Shown here: positions 14,573-20,521 of the stretch, piece by piece
How positions within the stretch are numbered: position 1 is the stretch's first letter
Layout of the letters: each line of letters opens with the position of its first letter
Source: CAZKSN01 sp964555585
GTDB lineage: Bacteria > Bacillota_I > Bacilli_A > RF39 > UBA660
DNA length: 22,459 nucleotides
Assembly: GCA_964555585.1 (NCBI GenBank)
Contig: CAZKSN010000013.1
Coordinates: 1-22,459 of the forward strand
Reading direction: 5' to 3'
Program-made: the position numbers and the translations under genes
Notes under the pieces: model-generated
What the model was told of the DNA's origin: nothing
The model's input: only the letters and a program-made list of their open reading frames with translations
Databases searched by the model: none

Positions 14573-15538
14573 TTAATGAATATTGTCTAAATCAACATTT
14601 TCTTCTTTTATTAATTCATCAAAAGTGGTTTTAAATGCCGCTATTTCCTTTATTTTAGTATCTTCATATACATTTTTTGTGTTACATATTGCTTTATAAA
14701 AATGTTTTATGTTCACTGTTTTTGAATTTTCAAATACTGCAAATGAAAATGCATTAGATAATAAAGTTAAAGCTATATCAGGATACCTATTGCCTATTTC
14801 ATATATTCTTTTATACTCATCAGTCATATTTACAATGAATTTAAAAATCTTTTCTTTTATAAAATCAGTATATGGTATAACAGCTCCACTTTTCTTCTCA
14901 AATTTAGGATAAGATCCAATTAAAATTTTTACAGTCTCTTCTATATTAGGTTCAAAAATATCAACTTTTAGAAATCTACGTAAAAAAGCTCTATCTCTTA
15001 AAATATAACTTTCATATTCTTCTGTTGTGGTTGCACCTATCATTTTAATATCTCCCCTGTCAAGGGCAGGTTTTAACATATTTGCAAAGTCAACATCCAT
15101 GTTAGTTGTATTTCTGTTTACTAAAAGATGAACCTCATCAATAAATAAAATAATTTTCTTTTTCGCTTTTAATTCATCAATTAACAATTGTAATCTATTT
15201 TCACTTTGTCCTTCACTTATGGATGAACCAAGTAAACTTGTAATATTTACTTTAATTAATTCAAATTCTTTTAAAGCTTCAGGGATTTCGCCTTTCTGCA
15301 TGCGATATCCCAAACCTTCAACAATAGCTGTTTTACCTATACCTGCCTTACCAACTAAAAGAGCACTTTTCTCAGGGGTCAATAAAATAAGTAATGTTTG
15401 TTTAATCTCATTATCTCTTCCAATAGCCGGATTAGTAACATATTCTTTTTTTGTTAAATTCTCTCCATATATATCAAGAATACTAATCTTTTTATTTTTA
15501 TTACTAAAATCCATTATTTCAACATTGTTATCATTCAT
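14573..15538 (-). CDS. Stand-alone ClpB/ClpC D1-like AAA+ ATPase
   Basis: The 321-residue protein aligns with the first ATPase domain (D1) of ClpA/ClpB/ClpC unfoldases. It has the pre-domain ILDIYGENLTKKEY, the anchor NPAIGRDNEIKQ (36-47), Walker A GKAGIGKT (63-70), Walker B IILFIDEVH (129-137), sensor 1 in GATTTEEY (168-175) and arginine finger RAFLRRF (183-189). It lacks an N-domain, a ClpB middle coiled coil and a second AAA domain, yet it is no fragment: it begins with a good ribosome binding site (AGAGGGA) and ends with a normal stop. The segment that in ClpB/ClpC carries the substrate-gripping tyrosine (KYRGEFEERL) reads SISEGQSENRL, without the aromatic. It therefore probably remodels or senses a partner instead of threading substrates; that is inference. 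Confidence 0.88.
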   Translation of the reverse strand: MNDNNVEIMDFSNKNKKISILDIYGENLTKKEYVTNPAIGRDNEIKQTLLILLTPEKSALLVGKAGIGKTAIVEGLGYRMQKGEIPEALKEFELIKVNITSLLGSSISEGQSENRLQLLIDELKAKKKIILFIDEVHLLVNRNTTNMDVDFANMLKPALDRGDIKMIGATTTEEYESYILRDRAFLRRFLKVDIFEPNIEETVKILIGSYPKFEKKSGAVIPYTDFIKEKIFKFIVNMTDEYKRIYEIGNRYPDIALTLLSNAFSFAVFENSKTVNIKHFYKAICNTKNVYEDTKIKEIAAFKTTFDELIKEENVDLDNIH

Positions 15539-15596
15539 AAAAATCCCTCTTTATATTTATATAATTATTATAACTTTTTTTTAAAATAAAATAAAT

Positions 15597-15622
15597 AAAA
15601 AAAGCATATTTTATATGCTTTT
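15597..15622 (-). terminator. Intrinsic terminator after tRNA-Asn
   Basis: A 10-bp stem AAAAGCATAT/ATATGCTTTT (15600-15622, loop of 3) is followed on the minus strand by seven T, 10 nt after the tRNA-Asn 3' end. It isolates the tRNA from the AAA+ gene downstream. Confidence 0.85.
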
Positions 15623-15631
15623 ATTTTCAAA

Positions 15632-15707
15632 TGGCGCCTGATGTAGGACTCGGACCTACGACCTAACGGTTAACAGCCGTGTGCTCTACCAACTGAGCTA
15701 ATCAGGC
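15632..15707 (-). tRNA. tRNA-Asn: tRNA-Asn (GTT) with unusual T-loop
   Basis: A complete 76-nt cloverleaf is present with an encoded CCA: acceptor GCCTGAT/ATCAGGC is perfectly paired, the D-arm is TAGCTCAGTTGGTAGAGC, the anticodon loop is CTGTTAA (anticodon GTT) and the discriminator is G. Two oddities: the T-loop reads TCCGAGT, so position 55 is C in place of the almost invariant T (pseudouridine 55), and the outermost anticodon-stem pair 27-43 is C with T. The rest is canonical and the promoter is excellent, so it is probably functional. As an ANN-decoding tRNA it is expected to carry t6A37, made by the Tsa proteins encoded here. Confidence 0.95.
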
Positions 15708-15719
15708 ATTGCATTTAGT

Positions 15720-15748
15720 ATTATAGTAGAAATACTTTATTATGTCAA
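15720..15748 (-). promoter_or_regulatory. Consensus promoter of tRNA-Asn
   Basis: The minus strand reads TTGACA, exactly 17 nt, then TATAAT, a perfect vegetative promoter. Transcription would start about 6 nt before the mature 5' end of the tRNA. It is the strongest promoter visible in the window. Confidence 0.9.
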
Positions 15749-15750
15749 TA

Positions 15751-15801
15751 AAAAAGCAATTAAACTGTAATTCTTTATTAATTTTTAATTAACTGCTTTT
15801 T
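15751..15801 (-). terminator. Long-loop hairpin between feoB and tRNA-Asn
   Basis: Arms AAAAAGCAATTAA (15751-15763) and TTAACTGCTTTTT (15789-15801) pair with a single weak position and enclose 25 nt that could form a smaller inner stem. T-runs follow on either strand. It probably ends feoAB transcription before the tRNA promoter, about 105 nt past the feoB stop. Confidence 0.5.
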
Positions 15802-15820
15802 TTGATTAGTGAAAATCTGC

Positions 15821-15883
15821 AATTTAGACATTTTATTGTACTTTTTTCTGTATTTTTATTTACTTAATATATTGTCTAAAATT
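15821..15883. repeat. Imperfect inverted repeat downstream of feoB
   Basis: AATTTAGACA (15821-15830) and TGTCTAAAATT (15873-15883) are inverted copies with a one-base bulge, 42 nt apart. They could form a hairpin in the feoB 3' untranslated region. No function is claimed. Confidence 0.3.
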
Positions 15884-15906
15884 AATAATATATTATCACT
15901 ATAAAC

Positions 15907-17925
15907 TTATATTGTCAAACTATTTAAAATATAAAGTATAATAATTCCGGTTATTGTAGGAATTAAAAAAGCATATACCATCCATTTAATACCTATTTCT
16001 TTTTTTATAGTTAGTAAAGTTGTAGCACATGGAAAATGCATTAATGAAAATATGCATACACTTAAAGCCGTCATAATAGTCCATCCATTATTTATCAATG
16101 TAGTTTTAATTTGATTTAGGCTTGATATTTCATTTATTGAACCAGTGCTTAAATATCCCATCAAAATTATTGGCAATAATATTTCATTAGCCGGCAATGC
16201 AAGAACAAATGCAAATAAAATAATTCCATCTAATCCTATTAACTTTGCAAAAGGATCTAAAAAATTAGTAATGTAGGAGAGAATGGTAATATTATTAATA
16301 GAAATATTAGCAAACATCCAAATAATTAAACCGGCTGGCAGTGCAACCTTTACCGCTCTGCCTAAAACATACAGAGTTTTATCAATAATGCTTCTCAATA
16401 TTACATTAAATATCCTTGGTTTTCTGTACATAGGCAATTCCAGATTAAAATGCGATGGTATACCTTTTAAAATAGTTGACGATAGTATTCTGGATATTAT
16501 TAGTGAAATGAATATGCTAAATAAAATTAACACGGATAATATTATGGAAGCCATTAATTTATTATTTGTTGAACTAATGAAAAACATAGAAATAATACTA
16601 ATTATCAGAGGAAATCTTCCATTGCAAGGCACAAAATTATTTGTTAAAATGGAAATTATTTTATCTTTTGGGCTATCAATAATTCTTGATCCAATTACTC
16701 CACAGGCATTGCATCCAAATCCCATACACATTGTTAATATCTGTTTCCCATGAGTTTTACAGCATTTAAAAACTTTATCAAAGTTAAAAGCTATTCTGGG
16801 AAGAAAACCACTTTCTTCCCCTAAAGAAAATAACGCAAAGAATATTGTCATAGGCGGCAGCATTACTGAGACAACCCAGCCTACTGTTCTATAAATTCCA
16901 AATAATAAAGGTTCATATATAAACTTGGCAACTTTAAAATATAAAACTATTTTTAATAGCACATCCTCTATTTCATTAAAAATAAAACCTAAAAACTTGG
17001 AAGGATAATTTGCAAGTACTATTGTTATGTAGAAAATTAATATTAACATTACTATTGATATTGGTATTCCCCATATTTTTGAAGTAATTATCTTATCTAT
17101 TCTTCTACTTTTTTCATTTATATCTTTTTCGTTATACTTTACAGTTATCTGAGATATTCTTTCACATTCTTCATTAATTTTTAATGAAATTATCCTACGA
17201 ACTTCTTCAAAATTAATATTTCTTAAATATTCATTAACTTCCTTACTCAATATATTTATGCCAAATCTATTGTATATGCTTTCAACAATAGATTTATCGC
17301 CTTCTAATAGCTTTAATGCTATAAATCTTTTATTTATGTTATAAATGCTATCTAATCCTATTATTGGAATAAAGTCACTTATTAATGTTTCTAAATAGTC
17401 TCCGTAATCTGTTTTAAAGTCGGATATTTTTTCATACTCAAACGAATCAACAAGCTCACTGAAACCTGTTTTATTTTTAGCGCTGCAGAATACAACCGGT
17501 ATATCTAAAATTTCTGATAATTTTTCTTTATCTATTATTATTTTTTTTCTTTCTAATTCATCTTCCATATTCAAGCATAATATCGCATTTTTGCTTATCT
17601 CTAGGATTTGTAAGACTAAATTTAAATTTCTCTCTAAAAAACATGAATCTACCACAATAACTATTTTATAAGCATTGTCAAAAAGAATTGTATCTCTGGA
17701 TAATATTTCCTCATCACTCATACTCAGTAATGAATAAGTTCCTGGCAAATCAACAATAACGAATTCTTTTTTATTTTTTATTTTACCTATTTGAGTAGCA
17801 ACTGTCTTTCCAGTCCAGTTTCCTGTATGCTGATGCATTCCAGTTAATATGTTGAAAATACTTGTTTTTCCAACATTTGGATTTCCACTTAATAGAATCA
17901 GTTTATCTTCATTCACTTGTTTCAC
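15907..17925 (-). CDS. feoB: FeoB, ferrous iron transporter
   Basis: FeoB imports Fe2+ across the cytoplasmic membrane. Its N-terminal G-protein domain shows G1 GNPNVGKT (14-21), G3 DLPGTYSL (59-66) and G4 NMED. After a helical GDI-like region come the membrane gates with family motifs such as LPPMTIFFALFSLGEESGFLPR and MCMGFGCNACGVIGSRII, which holds the conserved transport cysteine. The total of 672 aa is typical of clostridial FeoB. The start is GTG at 17925, 17 nt inside feoA and without a clear ribosome binding site, so it probably relies on coupling to feoA translation. There is no FeoC in the window. Long hairpins follow the stop. Confidence 0.97.
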   Translation of the reverse strand: MKQVNEDKLILLSGNPNVGKTSIFNILTGMHQHTGNWTGKTVATQIGKIKNKKEFVIVDLPGTYSLLSMSDEEILSRDTILFDNAYKIVIVVDSCFLERNLNLVLQILEISKNAILCLNMEDELERKKIIIDKEKLSEILDIPVVFCSAKNKTGFSELVDSFEYEKISDFKTDYGDYLETLISDFIPIIGLDSIYNINKRFIALKLLEGDKSIVESIYNRFGINILSKEVNEYLRNINFEEVRRIISLKINEECERISQITVKYNEKDINEKSRRIDKIITSKIWGIPISIVMLILIFYITIVLANYPSKFLGFIFNEIEDVLLKIVLYFKVAKFIYEPLLFGIYRTVGWVVSVMLPPMTIFFALFSLGEESGFLPRIAFNFDKVFKCCKTHGKQILTMCMGFGCNACGVIGSRIIDSPKDKIISILTNNFVPCNGRFPLIISIISMFFISSTNNKLMASIILSVLILFSIFISLIISRILSSTILKGIPSHFNLELPMYRKPRIFNVILRSIIDKTLYVLGRAVKVALPAGLIIWMFANISINNITILSYITNFLDPFAKLIGLDGIILFAFVLALPANEILLPIILMGYLSTGSINEISSLNQIKTTLINNGWTIMTALSVCIFSLMHFPCATTLLTIKKEIGIKWMVYAFLIPTITGIIILYILNSLTI

Positions 17926-18139
17926 TCACTTCTATTAATTTTGCATCTTCATTTCTTAATGCAATAGTAGTTTTTTTTACTTCATAAGCAATAGGATCAT
18001 TAAAAATACTATTAAATACCTTTTTAATCTTAGAACCCGGAACTATGCCAAAATCAAATAATCTTCTCTGTTCTTTGCCTCCAATTTTTATTCTTTTTAT
18101 TATAACTTCCTCATTAATTTTAGAATTAAATAAATTCAT
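17909..18139 (-). CDS. feoA: FeoA, Fe2+ transport accessory protein
   Basis: FeoA is a small SH3-like cytoplasmic protein needed for FeoB activity. The 76-residue chain has the family pattern RRLFDFGIVPGSKIKKV (25-41), then PIAYEVKKTTIALRNEDAKLIEV; the 'G-x-x-PG' turn and the final 'ALR-x-x-A-x-x-I-x-V' strand are diagnostic. AGGAGAG lies before the ATG. Its TGA stop lies inside feoB. A promoter resembling the vegetative consensus lies upstream, after the rubrerythrin terminator. I do not see a clean Fur box. Confidence 0.95.
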   Translation of the reverse strand: MNLFNSKINEEVIIKRIKIGGKEQRRLFDFGIVPGSKIKKVFNSIFNDPIAYEVKKTTIALRNEDAKLIEVSETSE

Positions 18140-18163
18140 AAAAACTCTCCTAATAGCATTAGT

Positions 18164-18193
18164 AGTATATGTTTTTATTTAAATATGTGTTAA
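18164..18193 (-). promoter_or_regulatory. Promoter of feoAB
   Basis: The minus strand reads TTAACA, 18 nt, then TATACT (5 of 6 at each box), followed by about 25 nt to the feoA ATG. It lies directly after the rubrerythrin terminator, so feoAB is a unit of its own. Confidence 0.6.
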
Positions 18194-18201
18194 AAGCACA
18201 T

Positions 18202-18226
18202 AAAAAAAAGAAGATAATTCTTCTTT
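18202..18226 (-). terminator. Intrinsic terminator of rubrerythrin
   Basis: An 8-bp stem AAAGAAGA/TCTTCTTT with loop ATTA (18207-18226) is followed by eight T on the minus strand. The stop codon of rubrerythrin (18225-18227) overlaps the stem base. Confidence 0.85.
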
Positions 18227-18764
18227 AATAATTATAACATTTAATTTCCATGTATGACTGTGGATGAGAACATACTGGACAGGTTTTATATGCCTGCTTT
18301 GATCTATAAACATGACCACAGTTTCTGCATATCCATATTACTTCCTCATCTTTTTTAAATACTGTTTCACTTTTTACATCATCCAGTAATTTTAAATATC
18401 TTTCTTCATGTTCTCTTTCAACACCCGCAACACCATCAAAAAGGTTCGCCAAATCATTAAATCCTTCTTCTCTTGCTGTTTCTGCAAATTCTTTATACAT
18501 TTGACTATATTCATAGTTCTCTCCATTAGCGGCATCAATTAAATTCTTTTCTGTTACTGGAACTTCACCGTTATGAAGTGCTTTAAACCATAACTTAGCA
18601 TGTTCTTTTTCATTTCTTGATGTTTCATCAAATATAGCTGATATTTGTTCAAATCCATCTTTTTTTGCCTGACTTGAATAATATTCATATTTAACTCTTG
18701 CCTGACTTTCACCTGCAAAAGCAGCTAATAAATTCTTTTCTGTTTTACTTCCTTTTAAATTCAT
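18225..18764 (-). CDS. rbr: Rubrerythrin
   Basis: Rubrerythrin is a non-haem di-iron peroxidase that removes hydrogen peroxide in anaerobes. The N-terminal ferritin-like domain carries the first ligand set in FAGESQARVKYEYY, the ETSRNEKEHAKLW helix (E-x-x-H), and EFAETAREEGF plus VEREHEERY further on. The C-terminal rubredoxin-like domain has two CxxC knuckles, ICRNCG and TCPVCSHPQ, which bind a single iron. At 179 aa it is the usual length. AGAGGAGTGAT precedes the ATG. It lies immediately upstream of feoAB but ends in its own terminator, so the iron importer and the iron enzyme are neighbours on separate transcripts. Confidence 0.97.
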   Translation of the reverse strand: MNLKGSKTEKNLLAAFAGESQARVKYEYYSSQAKKDGFEQISAIFDETSRNEKEHAKLWFKALHNGEVPVTEKNLIDAANGENYEYSQMYKEFAETAREEGFNDLANLFDGVAGVEREHEERYLKLLDDVKSETVFKKDEEVIWICRNCGHVYRSKQAYKTCPVCSHPQSYMEIKCYNY

Positions 18765-18779
18765 TTTATATCACTCCTC

Positions 18780-18791
18780 TATAATATTATA
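18780..18791 (-). promoter_or_regulatory. Palindromic -10 region of rubrerythrin
   Basis: TATAAT (18786-18791 on the minus strand) is part of a 12-bp perfect palindrome, TATAATATTATA. The -35 is poor and overlaps the preceding terminator hairpin. The palindrome recalls a PerR box (TTATAAT-n-ATTATAA) but lacks the central spacer base, so peroxide control is only a suggestion. Confidence 0.35.
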
Positions 18792-18795
18792 CTTT

Positions 18796-18815
18796 AAAAA
18801 GTTTATAAAATAAAC
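18796..18815 (-). terminator. Intrinsic terminator of the HAAS-like gene
   Basis: A 6-bp stem GTTTAT/ATAAAC with loop TTT (18801-18815) is followed by TTTTT on the minus strand, one base after the TAG stop of the upstream gene. It overlaps the promoter region of rubrerythrin. Confidence 0.6.
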
Positions 18816-18816
18816 A

Positions 18817-19860
18817 CTAATCTATAATAACCAGTCTTTCATAATCCTTTTCATTAATATAAATATTTACAATATTTCTGCTTAACTCCTTGGTGTCATA
18901 TATTTTATTATCTTTTAGATTTTCTATATAAATACTTACTAAATCTCTATAATCCTTTTTTAATGATATATATAAAGAATCTGACTTGTTTTTCAAATAT
19001 ACATCATATAAACATTCATAGTAATTTACTTTTATAATAATCTGATTATCTAAACTGTTATCATAATTTATAATATATTTATTTTTATACCAGCTGTTAA
19101 AATATATATAATATTTTTGATTATCTTTTGGTAATTTATATGTTTTTTCTATAGAATTAAAAATATATTTATCAGTTATGTCATTAATAAAATCAATTTT
19201 ATAATATTGTACAATAGATATTCCAAAACTTACTCCAATAAAAACTAACATGCAGATAAAATAGATTAAATTCTTTCTAAAATAGATTTTTCTATTAGTT
19301 GCAATTTTATTTAATATGAATAGCAGCCAGACAACAAATATCATTAATGACAAAACAAGCAGATTTAATCCAATTAACTTTACTCCATCTAAGTACATAA
19401 ATAAACTTGCCACAAAAACTGTGGAAATCCATATCAACAATAAGGAAAATATGATGATTAATATATATAGTATAATTTTGTATGTAATAAATAATGTTTG
19501 ATCTAAAATAGTATTTCTTTTTACTTCTTTTTTAATTTCATCAGGATCTTGTTCTTTATAATTTTTTATCTTAGATATTTGATTTTTTATTTTTGAAAAA
19601 AAAGTTTTTAATAAAGTTTTTATAAATTTAAAAATATAATTAAGTTTTTCTATAAATTGTTTTTTTGAATTTATTTTTTCTTTCTTTACAATATCTTCAA
19701 AAGTACCAAAACTTTCAATTATATTTTTAATACCCTCTTTATTTTTTATTCTCTCTTCTATTATTTTTTCATACTTCAAAATAATATCAGTTTGATTTTT
19801 GATATTATTTTTTTCTAAATAAATTGTTAAAGATTTTAAAAACTTATCTTTTCTTGCCAT
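18817..19860 (-). CDS. HAAS/DUF1700-like multi-pass membrane protein
   Basis: Residues 5-62 (FLKSLTIYLEKNNIKNQTDII, then FGTFEDIVKKE) follow the pattern of the HAAS/DUF1700 domain, a short helical module in which 'L-x-x-YL', an acidic helix and 'LG-x-P-x-x-I' recur; here the last reads SFGTFEDI. A lysine-rich linker follows, then four hydrophobic segments near 124-150, 150-157/161-184 and 198-218, and a C-terminal domain of about 120 residues with alternating strands. HAAS proteins are usually encoded beside a PadR-type regulator and are thought to act in membrane signalling; no PadR gene is in the window. It has a good extended -10 promoter and the ribosome binding site AGGTGAT. Its exact role is unknown. 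Confidence 0.7.
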   Translation of the reverse strand: MARKDKFLKSLTIYLEKNNIKNQTDIILKYEKIIEERIKNKEGIKNIIESFGTFEDIVKKEKINSKKQFIEKLNYIFKFIKTLLKTFFSKIKNQISKIKNYKEQDPDEIKKEVKRNTILDQTLFITYKIILYILIIIFSLLLIWISTVFVASLFMYLDGVKLIGLNLLVLSLMIFVVWLLFILNKIATNRKIYFRKNLIYFICMLVFIGVSFGISIVQYYKIDFINDITDKYIFNSIEKTYKLPKDNQKYYIYFNSWYKNKYIINYDNSLDNQIIIKVNYYECLYDVYLKNKSDSLYISLKKDYRDLVSIYIENLKDNKIYDTKELSRNIVNIYINEKDYERLVIID

Positions 19861-19898
19861 AAAATATCACCTAATAAAAAATATACATATTTGCGTAC

Positions 19899-19927
19899 AT
19901 TATAACAAAGAATTTATGATAAGTAAA
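19899..19927 (-). promoter_or_regulatory. Promoter of the HAAS-like gene
   Basis: The minus strand reads TTTACT, 17 nt, then TGT-TATAAT, an extended perfect -10. It begins within a few bases of the end of the preceding CotF terminator and lies about 40 nt before the ATG. Confidence 0.65.
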
Positions 19928-19930
19928 ATA

Positions 19931-19959
19931 AAAAATATTAAATTATATTTAATATTTTT
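19931..19959 (-). terminator. Terminator overlapping the CotF-family stop
   Basis: A 12-bp A+T-only stem (19931-19959, loop of 5) starts within the stop codon 19958-19960 and runs into T on the minus strand. Without any G-C pair it may be weak, though the stem is perfect. Confidence 0.55.
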
Positions 19960-20266
19960 ATCCTAACTCATTTATTTGATTATTAGAATCACTGTATGCC
20001 TGATTTATTTTTGTCTCTTCTTCTTTCTCTAATGTATACCAACCATTTTTAAACAGCAAATCAAATGCTTCTCTTTCTGCTTCTTTTATTTCACTCATCA
20101 ATTCCATTATTTTCTTATAAAGAGTCTTATTACTCATTTCTCCAGTTGCTGTATTATAGTTACTACTCATTTCTTTTTCACTGTGAAGTAGATCATTCAA
20201 TACATCTGTATCATTCATTTCTTTTGTACTAGGAACTGGAGTTTTTTCATTTTTTATTTTTGACAT
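19958..20266 (-). CDS. CotF-family spore coat protein
   Basis: The 102-residue protein has the CotF-like helical hairpin (COG5577): NDTDVLNDLLHSEKEMSSNY, TATGEMSNKTLYKKIMELM, then EAEREAFDLLFKNGWYTLEK and a Q/A-rich tail starting KINQAYSD. The 'F-x-L-M/L-F-x-x-GWY' element is the most diagnostic part. CotF-type proteins are parts of the spore coat and are often carried in several copies by sporeformers. The first 17 residues are a variable Lys/Pro-rich tip. The ribosome binding site AGGAGGAAA fits the ATG. It lies nine bases after its partner gene and is the last gene of the unit. Confidence 0.85.
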   Translation of the reverse strand: MSKIKNEKTPVPSTKEMNDTDVLNDLLHSEKEMSSNYNTATGEMSNKTLYKKIMELMSEIKEAEREAFDLLFKNGWYTLEKEEETKINQAYSDSNNQINELG

Positions 20267-20275
20267 AATTTCCTC

Positions 20276-20473
20276 CTATTCCAATATTTCCAATAGTTTT
20301 TTATAATGACCTGAATGTAATTTAGAAATCTTGTTTGCAAACTTTTTTACATCCTCGTTTTCTATAATTTCTTTGTACATTCTAGCTTTTTTACTTAAAA
20401 CTAAATTCCATTTAATTAAATCTTTTATATAAGAAAGATCTTTTGTAGAAATAATATTTGGCACTTCATTCAT
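20276..20473 (-). CDS. Small partner of the CotF-family coat protein
   Basis: A 65-residue helical protein that starts MNEVPNIISTKDLSYIKDLIKWN and ends KISKLHSGHYKKLLEILE. The pattern 'IS-TKDL-x-Y-x-x-D-x-x-WN' followed by a basic helix and a His-containing C-terminal helix is what I know of small coat-associated proteins encoded beside CotF-family genes in sporeformers. It probably forms a helical hairpin and may pack with its neighbour. AGGAGGT lies before the ATG, and a sporulation-sigma-like element lies just upstream, overlapping the amidase stop. Confidence 0.8.
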   Translation of the reverse strand: MNEVPNIISTKDLSYIKDLIKWNLVLSKKARMYKEIIENEDVKKFANKISKLHSGHYKKLLEILE

Positions 20474-20491
20474 ATATATTACCTCCTGATA

Positions 20492-20521
20492 ATATTATGA
20501 ACATAAAATATTTATTTATAC
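20492..20521 (-). promoter_or_regulatory. Sporulation-sigma-like promoter of the CotF pair
   Basis: The minus strand reads GTATAAA, 15 nt, then CATAATAT (6 of 8 of the sigma-E type -10 CATACAAT), five bases before the ribosome binding site AGGAGG. The layout is the same as in front of cotJ, including the very short implied leader. The -35 overlaps the stop of the amidase gene. Confidence 0.35.

Noticed and set aside
11766..18139. Possible mycoplasma-type code (TGA as Trp) suggested by low GC
   Set aside because: TGA is the natural end of tsaB (11766-11768) and of feoA (17909-17911), and Trp in PWPW of CotJB is TGG. Spore-coat genes also exclude Mycoplasma.
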